Source of the DNA: Caulobacteraceae bacterium
GTDB taxonomy: Bacteria; Pseudomonadota; Alphaproteobacteria; Caulobacterales; Caulobacteraceae
Direction of reading: 5' to 3'
Length of the DNA: 64,000 nt
Assembly (NCBI GenBank): GCA_019746095.1
Contig: JAIESL010000035.1
Span: 1-64,000, forward strand
The position numbers were made by a program, and so were the translations under genes. This document shows, one piece after another, positions 1 through 9,346 of the stretch. Positions within the stretch are counted from its first letter, which is position 1, and each line of letters begins with the position of its first letter. A model generated the notes under the pieces. That model was not told the DNA's origin. It made no database searches and saw only the letters and a list, made by a program, of their open reading frames with translations.

Positions 1-96
1 CCGAACCACACCGACGCCATGATGGACGATCTGGTCCGGGCCATGGATGCCCTGTGGACCCACTGCAATGTGGCGCGGATGCCGCGTGCCGCCTGA
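1..96 (+). CDS. hemA: 5-aminolevulinate synthase, C-terminal fragment (probable)
   Basis: Frame 1 is open from the window edge and ends at a TGA, giving 31 residues that begin PNHTDAMMDDLVRAMDALW. This resembles the extreme C-terminus of alphaproteobacterial 5-aminolevulinate synthases, where a T-P-x-P-x-H-T/D stretch precedes a final helix ending in a V-x-x-x-W motif. That PLP enzyme condenses glycine and succinyl-CoA in the first step of haem synthesis. The gene is cut by the window edge, so none of the catalytic domain is visible. Another alpha-oxoamine synthase, such as serine palmitoyltransferase, would be the main alternative. It converges with the hydrolase gene at 139. Confidence 0.5.
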   Translation, partial: PNHTDAMMDDLVRAMDALWTHCNVARMPRAA

Positions 97-138
97 ACAG
101 CCTCTGGCGCTTGACGGACGTTTGAAACCGACCGTGGT

Positions 139-1419
139 CTAGCGAAACCGGCATTGCCCCTGGGTCGGATACCGGGCAAGGCAGTCCGCCTGAAACCCTG
201 TGGCATCAGGGGCTATGCCCGTGTCGATCCAGTTTTCCAGCGCGGACAGGACTGTCAGATAGCCTGCATCAGTCAGCTTGCTGTGCTGATCCTCGTCGGT
301 TGCTGCCTGGACCAGAAGATGCGACCGGCCCGCGGCGGCCACGGTCGCCGCATAGGCCGCCTCGACCGAATAGTTCACGGTCGGGTCGTGGAGGGCATGC
401 AGGGTCAGGGTCGGCAGGACGATCAGGCCCGACAGGTCTGCGTCATAGGCCAGGCGCGCCACGGCATCGGCATCCGCCGTGAACCGTTCGACGCCCGCGT
501 TCAGGGCCGCATCGTCTGACGAGCCTGCGTAGACACCGGCGGCGTTGTCGAACGGATTGAGGCCGCCCAGCCGCTCATGAACCAAGTCCTGGAACAGGAA
601 GGTCGCCCAGGACAGGTGACTCACCAACTGGTCTTCCTGCACGCCCGTCACCGCCAGGATATCGCGCAGGCGGCGGGCCTGTTCGGCGGTTCGGCGGGCC
701 GCGGGCCGGTCCACACCCGTGCAGGATTCGATGCGGCTCCGCAGCTCGGCCCGGGTCATCCGGCTCTCGCGCGGCAGGCCCTGCCAGACCGGATAGGCCG
801 GTTCGCCGACCGCCGGATGATTGCGACAGTAGAACTGATAGACGGCTCTCAGTCCGGCGCGGAACTGATAGGCGCGTGTGCCGCCCGAGAGCACACCATT
901 GGTGATCAGGACACCGTCGTAGTTGCGGCGGCCCTCAACATCGAGCGCATGAAGTTCCGACGCCTTGGCCGCGACGTTTCCGCCCCAGGACTGGCCATGG
1001 AGTATGGTGCGCTCGGGGCGGCCATGCAGCGACCAGAATATCCGGCGGCTGTTGTCCGTATCCTCCGCCGCCATCCGGACCCCATAGCCCCCCCGACGGA
1101 AGGTCGAGCCGATCCAGGCATAGCCCTGACGGACCATGACCGAGAACCGGTCCAGATCCTCAAGCGGGTCGGAAGCCTCGGGTGCGCCCGTGCGGGGTCC
1201 GCCGTGGGCATGGACGATCAGGTGCCTGTTCCACTGTGCCGGCATGGCGATGACGTACCAGGCCCCGTTGGCGTCCTGGCCGGACTGGCAATGGGTCCCC
1301 TCGCCGACCGAGGGCGGACAGGGGATGGCGCGGGGCGCGACCCCCGCGTCCGCTGATGCCGGCACCGGATGGCCGGCCAGAAGACCGGCCAGCAAGACCA
1401 GCAGCGCCGGCCCCTTCAC
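139..1419 (-). CDS. secreted alpha/beta hydrolase
   Basis: This 426-aa protein has a short hydrophobic signal peptide (LLVLLAGLLAG, cleavage near ASA-D) and an alpha/beta-hydrolase fold. The nucleophile elbow is GQSWGG. An oxyanion HGG motif (VHAHGGP) lies upstream, and a late TLHALHDPTVNY segment probably carries the acid Asp. The last histidine is probably in DEDQHSKL. Paired cysteines suggest a periplasmic or secreted enzyme. The start is GTG with AGGA eight bases upstream. It lies 36 bp after the TonB-receptor gene and is probably the last gene of a dctA-receptor-hydrolase operon, so an esterase or peptidase acting on the receptor's ligand is plausible. The substrate cannot be read from the sequence. 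Confidence 0.8.
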   Translation of the reverse strand: MKGPALLVLLAGLLAGHPVPASADAGVAPRAIPCPPSVGEGTHCQSGQDANGAWYVIAMPAQWNRHLIVHAHGGPRTGAPEASDPLEDLDRFSVMVRQGYAWIGSTFRRGGYGVRMAAEDTDNSRRIFWSLHGRPERTILHGQSWGGNVAAKASELHALDVEGRRNYDGVLITNGVLSGGTRAYQFRAGLRAVYQFYCRNHPAVGEPAYPVWQGLPRESRMTRAELRSRIESCTGVDRPAARRTAEQARRLRDILAVTGVQEDQLVSHLSWATFLFQDLVHERLGGLNPFDNAAGVYAGSSDDAALNAGVERFTADADAVARLAYDADLSGLIVLPTLTLHALHDPTVNYSVEAAYAATVAAAGRSHLLVQAATDEDQHSKLTDAGYLTVLSALENWIDTGIAPDATGFQADCLARYPTQGQCRFR

Positions 1420-1455
1420 GAGCGGTATCCTGCGGGGGAAGGGGCCGGCATGGGG

Positions 1456-4400
1456 TCAGAACACCTTCGTCAGGTTGAAGTACCAGTAGCGACCATAGGG
1501 CCGGTAAAGCGATCCCAGATAGCCCCCCGACGTCAGCGGCGGCTGTTCGTCGGTGATGTTGCGCAGGCCGAACCGGACCCGGGTGCGATCGGTCCAGCCA
1601 CCATCCTCGAACTCGTACTGGGCATAGACGTTGGTCGTCAGTTGGGACTCGACCTTCCATGGCACGCCCGTGGTGCTGAGGAAGCCGGTCTCCCGGACGG
1701 CACCGGTGTACTGGGTGAAGGTGCCGATCTGAAGCGGACCCTGGCTCCAGGTCAGCGACCCCGAGACCTTCCATTCCGGTCGACCGTTGGCACCCAGAAG
1801 ATTGCTGCGGATGGGCAGGGGCGTCGCCGGATTGATGGTTCCGGCATCCCGGGCGGCGTCGAGCGCATCGATCGCCGGACCGGCATCCCGTTCGAACTCG
1901 ATCAGCTGGGTGGCGTTGATCTGGACGCTGAAGCTGCCGAAGTCTGTTTCACGCTGGCGCCAGCTGGCAGCGAAATCCAGTCCCTCGACGTTCTGCGGCA
2001 GCAGGTTCACGAACCCGTCGCTGACCGACTGGATGGTCCCGACCGGGGCCAGGCCGGTGCCCGCGAAGAAGGCGATGTCATCGACGTTGGGAGCGGCCCG
2101 GACCACATTGGTGTTCGATGAACCGGTCAGTCGCGCCAGATAGTCCTGAGCCAGGGCCGTCTGTCCCCCGAGCAGGCCGACGATGTCTTCCTGCTGGATC
2201 CGCCAGCGGTCGACGGTGAAGACGAAGTCCCCGAACGATTCCGGCAGGAAGCGCGGCTCGAATACCAGACCGACGGATTCGCTGGTGCTCTCTTCCGGCT
2301 TGAGGTCAGGATTTCCCGAAACCCGGAGGGAATAGCTGATGGACTGGGCGCAGGCATTGAAGGTCGCGATCCGCCCGGCCCGCAGGTCTGCCTCGCACCG
2401 GTAGTAGTCATTGTTGGAGGCGAGACGCGAATAGGTCGTGGCGTTGGTCTGCTCCAGGTTCGGGGCCCGGAAGCCCTCGGAATAGGAGGCCCTGACCCGC
2501 AGCCCGTCGAACAGGTCCCAGGCCATGGCGATCTTCGGCTTCGCCACGTCACCGAAGTCGCTGTAATGCTCGTAGCGGCCGGCAAGCTGGAAATCGAGGC
2601 GGTGGACCAGGGGGATGCCCATCTCGGGCGAAACCACCGGGACGGCGAATTCGAGATAGGCCGAGGCGACATCCCGCTTGCCCTCGGTATCCGGGTTGGA
2701 ACTGACGGCTGACAGGTTGGAGATGTTGACTTCGCCGGTGACGGAATCGGTGAAGATGTTGGTGCCGTCCAGGTCGGAGTCACGCTCGTCACTCTGGGTT
2801 TCGTGACGGAACTCGAGGCCGAAGGCCATGCCGAGGTCCCCGCCCCAGAGGGTCATCAGGTCCGGCCGGCTGATGCGCAGGTCGGCCATGGTCAAGGTCG
2901 TCCGGGACACCCGCACCAGCTCGGTGCTGATTGCGTCGATGGCCGCCTGCGAGCTCGGGGTGCAGTCGCCGAAGGTGGTCGAGGCGACGCAGCCCCCATT
3001 GAACGGATTGTAGGCATTGGGCGTCGACAGGGCCAGGCTGGCCTGCAGGGCCGTTGAGTTGATGGCGTTGGAACTGTCCGTCGCTTCGGCCTCGGAATAG
3101 ACCAGGGCGCTTTCCCAGTCGAAGCCCATGTATTCGCCGCGAAGGCCGGCGAGGAAGCGCGACTGGAAGTTTTCCACGTCGACGATCTGGAAGCCTGCAT
3201 CGCTGAAGCGATAGTTGGTCAGACGAACCGGAAGGCCGCTGGTCGGCACATTGACCAGACCGCTCAACCGGTTCGGGTTGAGCGAACCATCGGCAAAGTT
3301 CACCGGACCGAACGGGTTCCAGTAGTTGGAGGCCGGGATCCAGATGGCGTTCAGATTGATGGTCGGCGGCTGGATGTTCTGGGTCGTCGCCGTGTAGTAG
3401 CCGATCTCCCCGAAGGCCTCGAGCCCCGGAGCCAGTTCATAATGGCCGGCAACAAACAGGTTCAGCCGCTCGACCTCGGGCGTCACCGTCGTGCCGGTCT
3501 GGGTGTCGTAGCGCAGGTCACGCTGCACGCCGCTCGAGCTGATGAAACCGGACGCGATACAGATGTCGGTCGCGATCGGCGCGGCGCAGCCGAAGCTCGT
3601 CGGCTGGATGTGAAATGAGCCGGCCGAGGTGGTCAGGGCCGTGGTGCCCCGCCGGATGGTGACGCTGGTACGGGCCTGGAGGTTGGCCCAGGGCCCCCGC
3701 GTCGCGCGGCCGTCCGGATCAAGGCTGGTCTCGAAACCGGGCTGATTGGCAAACAGGCTGCGCAGGTTTGACGTGGCCGTATAGGGCTGGTCCTCGGCCA
3801 AAAGGGCAGAGCGGTCCGTATAGTCGAGGAAGCCCGAGATGTTGCCGCGCGCGAAATTGCGGCCGGCAAAGATGTTGGTGGTGAACTCGGTCAGATTGGT
3901 CCCTTCGGCCCCACCGTACTGGGTCGAAATCCGCATTCCGTCGAAATTGCTGCGCAACACCGTATTGACCACGCCCGCGACCGCGTCGGCTCCGTAGATC
4001 GCCCCAGCGCCGTCGAGCAGGACTTCCAGTCGGCCGGTCCCGGCGACCGGAATGGCATTGGAGTTGTAGCTCAGAACCGGGACGGTGCCGGTGTCCGACG
4101 TGCCCTGGCTGGTAGGGTGGGTTATGATCCGGCGTCCGTTCAGCAGCACCAGGGTATTGCCGACGCCGAGCGACCGGAGGTTCACCGAATTGACGTCGCC
4201 GCGCGCCGCGTTCGAGGTCTGGGGGTTGTTGGCCGCGCTGAAAAGAACATCGCCCATCTGCGGGACGGAGCGAAACAGGTCGTCGCCGCTGACGGCACCC
4301 GTCGCCGTGATCTGCTCTTCGCTGACGACCACCACCGGCAGGGCCGTGTTGACCTTCGCGCCCCGGATGTTGGAGCCGACGACGACGACGTCGTCGAGGC

Positions 4401-4527
4401 TGCTGGTCGCCTCCGGATCGCCAGCAGGCACCGCCGGCGCAGATTGCGCCCAGGCCCCCGAAGCCGATGCCAGGATCGCCAGACCGGCGGCACCGCCGAG
4501 TAGCGTGGTCTTATGGATGTTTCTCAT
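1456..4527 (-). CDS. TonB-dependent outer-membrane receptor
   Basis: This 1023-aa protein begins with a signal peptide ending GAWA-Q. A TonB-box-like DDVVVVGS (about residue 45) follows, then a plug domain (about 60-200; NTLVLLNGRRI and VEVLLDGAGAIYGADAVAG-type motifs). A long beta-barrel ends in the outer-membrane terminal Phe (YFNLTKVF). SEGFRAPNLEQ and NPDLKPEES are typical barrel motifs of Caulobacter/Sphingomonas-type receptors. Several cysteine pairs sit in predicted extracellular loops. Such proteins import bulky ligands using TonB energy. The RBS AAGGGGAGG is strong. The gene lies 32 bp downstream of dctA and 36 bp upstream of a secreted hydrolase, which suggests uptake of a substrate that yields C4-dicarboxylates or amino acids. 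The ligand is unknown. Confidence 0.93.
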   Translation of the reverse strand: MRNIHKTTLLGGAAGLAILASASGAWAQSAPAVPAGDPEATSSLDDVVVVGSNIRGAKVNTALPVVVVSEEQITATGAVSGDDLFRSVPQMGDVLFSAANNPQTSNAARGDVNSVNLRSLGVGNTLVLLNGRRIITHPTSQGTSDTGTVPVLSYNSNAIPVAGTGRLEVLLDGAGAIYGADAVAGVVNTVLRSNFDGMRISTQYGGAEGTNLTEFTTNIFAGRNFARGNISGFLDYTDRSALLAEDQPYTATSNLRSLFANQPGFETSLDPDGRATRGPWANLQARTSVTIRRGTTALTTSAGSFHIQPTSFGCAAPIATDICIASGFISSSGVQRDLRYDTQTGTTVTPEVERLNLFVAGHYELAPGLEAFGEIGYYTATTQNIQPPTINLNAIWIPASNYWNPFGPVNFADGSLNPNRLSGLVNVPTSGLPVRLTNYRFSDAGFQIVDVENFQSRFLAGLRGEYMGFDWESALVYSEAEATDSSNAINSTALQASLALSTPNAYNPFNGGCVASTTFGDCTPSSQAAIDAISTELVRVSRTTLTMADLRISRPDLMTLWGGDLGMAFGLEFRHETQSDERDSDLDGTNIFTDSVTGEVNISNLSAVSSNPDTEGKRDVASAYLEFAVPVVSPEMGIPLVHRLDFQLAGRYEHYSDFGDVAKPKIAMAWDLFDGLRVRASYSEGFRAPNLEQTNATTYSRLASNNDYYRCEADLRAGRIATFNACAQSISYSLRVSGNPDLKPEESTSESVGLVFEPRFLPESFGDFVFTVDRWRIQQEDIVGLLGGQTALAQDYLARLTGSSNTNVVRAAPNVDDIAFFAGTGLAPVGTIQSVSDGFVNLLPQNVEGLDFAASWRQRETDFGSFSVQINATQLIEFERDAGPAIDALDAARDAGTINPATPLPIRSNLLGANGRPEWKVSGSLTWSQGPLQIGTFTQYTGAVRETGFLSTTGVPWKVESQLTTNVYAQYEFEDGGWTDRTRVRFGLRNITDEQPPLTSGGYLGSLYRPYGRYWYFNLTKVF

Positions 4528-4559
4528 GTCTTGTCCTCCCCTTGTTGTGTCGACCGATC

Positions 4560-5918
4560 TCAGTCGGCCGTTACGACGTCTCGATCACCCGGGCCCGCCG
4601 CCGGATCCGGCGGTGCAGCCAATGCCTTGGGTCCGGACCCGAGCGCGGAGTGCAGCGCCGCCTGGTCGAGTTCCCCTTCCCAGCGGGCGACGACCAGGGT
4701 CGCGACCGCATTGCCCACGAAATTGGTCAGCGCCCGGCACTCACTCATGAAGCGATCAATGCCGAGGATCAGCGCCATCCCGGCAATCGGCACGGAAGGC
4801 ACCACGGCGAGGGTCGCTGCCAGGGTGATGAAGCCCGCGCCGGTAATGCCGGCGGCCCCCTTGGAACTGAGCATCGCCACAAGCAGGAGCAGGATCTGGT
4901 CCTGCAGGCTCAGCTCGATGTTCATCGCCTGGGCAATGAACAGGGCCGCCATGGTCATATAGATGTTGGTGCCGTCCAGGTTGAAGGAATAGCCCGTCGG
5001 GACGACGAGGCCGACCACGGACCGCTTGGCCCCCGCGCGCTCCAGCTTCTGCATAAGGCTCGGCAGCGCCGCCTCTGACGAAGAGGTGCCGAGCACCAGC
5101 AGCATCTCTTCCTTGAGGTAGGAAATCAGCTTGAAGATGGAGAAGCCGCTGGCCCAGCAGACCGCGCCCAGCACCCCGATCACAAAGACGAAGGACGTCA
5201 GGTAGAAGGTCGCGATCAGGGCGGCGAGGTTGGCGATCGCCCCGATGCCGTAAGCACCGATCGTGAAGGCAAATGCGCCGAAGGCCCCGACGGGGGCCGC
5301 CTTCATCAGGATCGCGACCAGCTTGAACATGATCTGGCTCAGGGCGTCGAGCGCGCGGTGCACCGGTGCCGCGGCATCTCCGACCATAGCCATGGCAATC
5401 CCGAACAGGATGGCCACGAACAGGGTCTGCAGGATGTTTCCCTCGGAGAAGGCGCTGACCAGCGTGGTCGGGATGATGCCCATCAGGAAGCCGACGATAG
5501 TCGTGTCATGGGCCGCTGCGGTGTACTGCGATACCGCCCCTGCGTTCAGCGACGCGGGGTCGATGTTCAGCCCGCGGCCCGGCTGGACCACATTGGCGAT
5601 GACGAGGCCGATGATCAGGGCAAGGGTCGAGAAGAAGAAGAAATAGGCAAAGGCCTTGGCCGCCACCCGGCCGACCTTGCCCAGATCGCGCATACCGGCG
5701 ATGCCGGTGGCAATCGTCAGAAAGATCACCGGGGCGATGATCATCTTGACCAGCTTGATGAAGGCGTCGCCCAGCGGCTTCAGGCTCTCGCCGAAGTCGG
5801 GCCAGAAATGACCGACCGTCCCGCCCGCCACGATCGCCAGCAGAACGATGAAATACAGGCTGCGATAGAAGGGTCGGCGCGCGACGGGCGCTTCGCCGGT
5901 GGCGGCTGGATGATACAA
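4560..5918 (-). CDS. dctA: dicarboxylate/amino acid:cation symporter (DctA family)
   Basis: This 452-aa protein has about eight membrane helices plus two re-entrant hairpins of the DAACS family. The serine-rich hairpin is [12 protein letters not shown], the ion/substrate motif is NLDGTNIYM, hairpin 2 contains [10 protein letters not shown], and the last helix holds [16 protein letters not shown] with the conserved Asp/Asn substrate ligands. It imports C4-dicarboxylates (or Glu/Asp) with Na+ or H+ across the inner membrane. The start is a TTG just after AGGGGAGG. It is divergent from a DctB/DctD-type two-component system, which supports a dicarboxylate substrate. A glutamate transporter is the alternative. 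It heads an apparent operon with a TonB receptor and a secreted hydrolase. Confidence 0.9.
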   Translation of the reverse strand: MYHPAATGEAPVARRPFYRSLYFIVLLAIVAGGTVGHFWPDFGESLKPLGDAFIKLVKMIIAPVIFLTIATGIAGMRDLGKVGRVAAKAFAYFFFFSTLALIIGLVIANVVQPGRGLNIDPASLNAGAVSQYTAAAHDTTIVGFLMGIIPTTLVSAFSEGNILQTLFVAILFGIAMAMVGDAAAPVHRALDALSQIMFKLVAILMKAAPVGAFGAFAFTIGAYGIGAIANLAALIATFYLTSFVFVIGVLGAVCWASGFSIFKLISYLKEEMLLVLGTSSSEAALPSLMQKLERAGAKRSVVGLVVPTGYSFNLDGTNIYMTMAALFIAQAMNIELSLQDQILLLLVAMLSSKGAAGITGAGFITLAATLAVVPSVPIAGMALILGIDRFMSECRALTNFVGNAVATLVVARWEGELDQAALHSALGSGPKALAAPPDPAAGPGDRDVVTAD

Positions 5919-5985
5919 ACGACCTCCCCTGGGGTCCCTGCCGGACTCCGGTCAATGCCACGCTCTGACTGGCGCGATCACGTCT

Positions 5986-6013
5986 AGTATCGACACCCTG
6001 AAGAGCAGGACAA
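5986..6013 (-). promoter_or_regulatory. candidate sigma-70-type promoter of dctA
   Basis: On the minus strand TTGTCC and GATACT are separated by 16 bp, about 70 bp upstream of the dctA TTG start. I looked for a sigma-54 -24/-12 element (GG-N10-GC in TGGCAC-N5-TTGC context) across 5919-6088 and found only poor matches. The match is visual and weak. Confidence 0.3.
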
Positions 6014-6088
6014 GACATCGCCCTAGCCGACATTGCGCCTTGAACAGGAAGGATTATTTCAGACTGCTCTTCTGATTTCCTGCTAATT

Positions 6089-6106
6089 TGTGCGATAATC
6101 CGCACA
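6089..6106. promoter_or_regulatory. DctD-type upstream activator palindrome 1
   Basis: TGTGCGATAATCCGCACA is an 18-bp inverted repeat with arms TGTGCG(G)/(C)CGCACA. It lies in the divergent dctA-dctB intergenic region, about 170 bp upstream of the dctA start. It resembles the tandem operator architecture known for rhizobial dctA. Confidence 0.6.
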
Positions 6107-6121
6107 CACCTGTTGGACTTT

Positions 6122-6139
6122 TGTGCGCATTTCCGCATA
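6122..6139. promoter_or_regulatory. DctD-type upstream activator palindrome 2
   Basis: TGTGCGCATTTCCGCATA repeats the layout of the first palindrome 33 bp away, about three helical turns, so both face the same side of the helix. It ends eight bases before the chosen dctB ATG. Occupancy would therefore also repress dctBD expression. Confidence 0.55.
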
Positions 6140-6147
6140 GTCGTTGG

Positions 6148-7953
6148 ATGCTCGGTGCGGCCTCTTCCCTGACCCAGTGGCGACTGTTCGGCGCTGTCTG
6201 GATTCTGGTCGCGATAGGGGTCGTCCTGACGAGCGGCGAGCTCGCAAGGCGAGACGCAAGGGAGTCCGCAGAGCGGCAGGCGGCAACCGCGAGCGCGCTC
6301 CATGCCGCCGTGCTGCGCAGCGAACTGGAACGGCACAGATCCCTGCCCATGGTACTGGCCCAGGACCCCGATCTCGCGGCCCTGCTGAGCCGGCCGGATC
6401 CGTCCAAGGCCGCGCTTCTGAACCGGAAGTTCGAGTTCCTCGCGAAGGATGTTCGCGCAGCCGCAATTTATGCGCTCGATGCCGATGGACGCACCCTCGC
6501 AGCCAGCAACTGGCGTCTGCCGACCAGTTTCGTTGGGTCCAGCTACCGGTTCCGCCCCTATTATTTCGACGCGATGCGAAACGGCCAGGCGGCCTTCTTC
6601 GCCCTCGGCACCGTCAGCGGGAGGCCCGGCCTCTATCTGTCGCGGCGGGTCGACGACCGGTCCGGTCGCCCCCTCGGGGTGATCGTGGCCAAGGTCGAGT
6701 TCGATGCCCTCGAGGCTGACTGGCGTGCCTCGGGCGAACCGACCTATGTCACAGACGCCGACGGTGTGGTGGTGATCACCACGGTGCCGGCCTGGCGATT
6801 CCGCACGGCGCGACCGCTGTCGGCCGATCTGCGGCAGCGGCTGGCAGCGACCCAGACGGCGGGCTCGACCATTCCGGCTCCCCTCCCCTTTGACACCGAC
6901 GGCACCGCACTGGTGCGGGTTTCGTCGGACATTCCGGCCGGGATGTATGCGGTCGCCTCCGACCCCATTCCCGACACCGGCTGGCAACTGAACCTGCTCG
7001 CTCCGTCCGGCGAGGCCATATCGCGCGCGGTCGCCCTTGCCCGCTGGCTCGGGGCCCTGACCGTGGCCCTGCTGGCCGCCCTGACCGGAATCCTGCTGCG
7101 GCGCCGCCAGCGCGCGAGGGCCCGGGCGACCGAGGCCGAACAGGCCCGCATCGAACTCGAGCGGCAGATCGACCTGCGGACCGCCGAACTGCGATCCACC
7201 AATGATCAGTTGAGCCACGAGATCGAGGAACGGCGGCGACTCGAGACCGTTCGTCATGACCTCCAGGACGAACTGATCCAGGCCAACAAACTGGCCACCC
7301 TGGGCCAGATTGCCGCCGGGGTGGCGCATGAGATCAACCAGCCCATCGCGGCGATCCGCACCCACGCCGACAGTGCTGCGGTACAGCTGCAGCGCGACGA
7401 CAGCGTCGGTGCGCTTCGATCGCTCGCCAATATCGACCGGCTGACCGAACGGGTCGGGGTCATCACCGATGAACTCCGAGCCTTTTCGCGCAAGACGCGG
7501 TCAGAGACCCTGGCCGTGGGTGTCGACGGTGCCATCGACGGTGCGCTGTTGCTGGTGGCCGGACGTCTGAGGGAGAAGGGTATCGTCCTCGAACGACGCC
7601 GCGCCGCTGCTGGCCTTGCGGTCCGCGCCGAGCGTAACCGACTGGAGCAGGTGGTTCTGAACCTGCTCCAGAACGCGGTCGAGGCCCTGGACGGGGTCGC
7701 GGATCCCGTTGTCTCCCTGGGGGTCGAGGTCAAGGGCAAGCATGTCACCATCCGGGTTACCGACAACGGCCCCGGGGTCGCACCGACCGTCCGAGACCGG
7801 CTGTTTACCCCGTTCACGACGGACAAGCCCGACGGCCTGGGTCTCGGTCTGGTCATCAGCCGGGATATCGTCGCGGCCTTCGGCGGTGAACTGTCGCTCG
7901 AACCTTCCGCCACCGGCGCGCGGTTCGCGATCCGTCTGGCGAAGGCGTCATGA
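6148..7953 (+). CDS. dctB: C4-dicarboxylate sensor histidine kinase (DctB type)
   Basis: The track begins at a TTG (6088), but that would put two regulatory palindromes inside the gene. I take the ATG at 6148 (601 aa), just before the first membrane helix (WRLFGAVWILVAIGVVL). A periplasmic PDC/Cache-like sensor domain spans about 35-290, and helix 2 follows (WLGALTVALLAALTGILL). Then come a coiled coil rich in Glu/Arg, the HisKA box AHEINQP (His394), the N box NLLQNAVEAL, and the ATP-lid motifs DNGPGV and GLGLGLVIS. This is the DctB architecture: it senses periplasmic dicarboxylates and phosphorylates its partner. The stop overlaps the regulator start by four bases (ATGA). No clear ribosome binding site precedes the ATG. 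Confidence 0.85.
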   Translation: MLGAASSLTQWRLFGAVWILVAIGVVLTSGELARRDARESAERQAATASALHAAVLRSELERHRSLPMVLAQDPDLAALLSRPDPSKAALLNRKFEFLAKDVRAAAIYALDADGRTLAASNWRLPTSFVGSSYRFRPYYFDAMRNGQAAFFALGTVSGRPGLYLSRRVDDRSGRPLGVIVAKVEFDALEADWRASGEPTYVTDADGVVVITTVPAWRFRTARPLSADLRQRLAATQTAGSTIPAPLPFDTDGTALVRVSSDIPAGMYAVASDPIPDTGWQLNLLAPSGEAISRAVALARWLGALTVALLAALTGILLRRRQRARARATEAEQARIELERQIDLRTAELRSTNDQLSHEIEERRRLETVRHDLQDELIQANKLATLGQIAAGVAHEINQPIAAIRTHADSAAVQLQRDDSVGALRSLANIDRLTERVGVITDELRAFSRKTRSETLAVGVDGAIDGALLLVAGRLREKGIVLERRRAAAGLAVRAERNRLEQVVLNLLQNAVEALDGVADPVVSLGVEVKGKHVTIRVTDNGPGVAPTVRDRLFTPFTTDKPDGLGLGLVISRDIVAAFGGELSLEPSATGARFAIRLAKAS

Positions 7954-9284
7954 GTTTTCAGGTCCTGAACCGCGTCGCGCTGATCGACGACGACGACGCC
8001 TTCCGTCAGGCCCTGGCGGAGCGGCTGGAATTGGACGGGCTGGGCGTCGCCGCCTTTGCCTCGGCGGAGGCCGCGCTCAAGGTGGTGAATGAGCGGTTCG
8101 AGGGCGTGGTCGTCACCGACCTGCGCATGCCGGGCATGGACGGCCGGCAGCTCGTCGAACGCCTCAATGGTCTCGATCCGGACCTGCCGGTGGTGATGAT
8201 GACCGGCCATGGCGACATTGCCGAAGCCGTCGATTCGATGAAGCGCGGGGCCTATGATTTCCTGGCCAAACCCTTTGCGCCGGAACGGCTGATCGGGACG
8301 CTCGGCCGGGCGCTCGAGAAGCGCGCCCTGGTGCTGGATAACCGCCGCCTCGCCGCCCAGGCCGCCGACGACGAGGGTTCGATCCCGCTCAGTGGTTCCA
8401 GCCGGTCTGTCGAGGCGCTCCGGGCCGCGATCCACAGGCTGGCGGACGCCGGGGTGGACGTGCTCATCGAGGGTGAAACCGGCTCCGGCAAGGAGGCTGT
8501 CGCGCGCGCTATCCACAATGCTGGACGACGGCGACTGCGTCCCTTCGTGGCGGTCTCCTGCGCCGCCCTGCCGGAGAGCGGGCTGGAAAGCCTGCTTATG
8601 GGCGACGCCGTCGGCCCCTCGGGCACCTTCCGGCGACGCCAGGGACAGGTCGAACAGTCACATCAGGGCACCTTGTTCCTGGATGAGATCGATCTGGCCC
8701 CACGCGCCGCCCAGTTGCTGCTGCTGCGGGTGCTGGAGGAACGCGAGGTTCATCCCGTCGGGGCAATGGAGCCACATGCGCTGGACCTGCGCATCCTCGC
8801 GGCGACCAAGGGGGACCCGGTCGAGGCCGTGGCGGGCGGGCGTCTGCGCGAGGATCTCTACTACCGGCTCAACGTCGTCCGCCTGCGGACGCCGCCCCTG
8901 CGCGAGCGCCGGGATGACGTGCCCCTGCTCTTCGCGCGCTTTCTGGGTCGCGCGGCAGGCCGGCTGAACCGCGAAACGCCCCCCATAGATCATGCGATCC
9001 GACGACGCCTGCTGGAGCACGACTGGCCCGGCAACCTGCGGGAGCTGGCGAACTACGCCAGCCAGGTGGCGGTCGGTCTGGCACCGCTTGCCCCGGACTC
9101 CCTGTCCGAGGACGGGCTGGTATCCCGCGTCCAGGCCTATGAGGCCGAGCTGATCCGGGAAGCCCTGACGCGGCACCGCGGCGACATCCGCCAGGTCACG
9201 GCTGAACTCAGGATTCCCCGCAAGACCCTGTACGACAAGATGGCCCGGCACGGCCTCAATCCGGCCAGCCACCGCAACCGCTAG
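7950..9284 (+). CDS. dctD: NtrC-family response regulator (DctD-like) lacking the GAFTGA loop
   Basis: This 444-aa regulator has a receiver domain (1-120; phosphoacceptor Asp57 in VVTDLRMPG, Lys in FLAKPF). An AAA+ domain follows (about 145-370; Walker A GETGSGKE near 175, Walker B TLFLDEID, arginine-finger region YYRLNVV). A Fis-type helix-turn-helix ends it (RKTLYDKMARHGL), very like DctD. In place of the sigma-54 contact motif GAFTGA, the loop after ESLLMGD reads AVGPSGTF. Family members without GAFTGA act with sigma-70 or as repressors, so sigma-54 activation is unlikely here. It is translationally coupled to the kinase gene. Confidence 0.85.
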   Translation: MSFQVLNRVALIDDDDAFRQALAERLELDGLGVAAFASAEAALKVVNERFEGVVVTDLRMPGMDGRQLVERLNGLDPDLPVVMMTGHGDIAEAVDSMKRGAYDFLAKPFAPERLIGTLGRALEKRALVLDNRRLAAQAADDEGSIPLSGSSRSVEALRAAIHRLADAGVDVLIEGETGSGKEAVARAIHNAGRRRLRPFVAVSCAALPESGLESLLMGDAVGPSGTFRRRQGQVEQSHQGTLFLDEIDLAPRAAQLLLLRVLEEREVHPVGAMEPHALDLRILAATKGDPVEAVAGGRLREDLYYRLNVVRLRTPPLRERRDDVPLLFARFLGRAAGRLNRETPPIDHAIRRRLLEHDWPGNLRELANYASQVAVGLAPLAPDSLSEDGLVSRVQAYEAELIREALTRHRGDIRQVTAELRIPRKTLYDKMARHGLNPASHRNR

Positions 9285-9346
9285 CCCCAGGACACATCGG
9301 CGACTTCAGCCTTCCGTCAGCATCCGGCCCCGGACGGTATGGCCGG

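Noticed and set aside
5919-6088. Sigma-54 promoter for dctA
   Set aside because: Best GG-N10-GC candidates on the minus strand (AAGGCGCAATGTCGGC and a GGGCGATGTCTTGT segment) miss most consensus bases.
5506-7365. 619-aa minus-strand ORF
   Set aside because: It covers the dctA 5' region and antisense of dctB in the wrong frame, with no family motif, and it would cross the regulatory palindromes.
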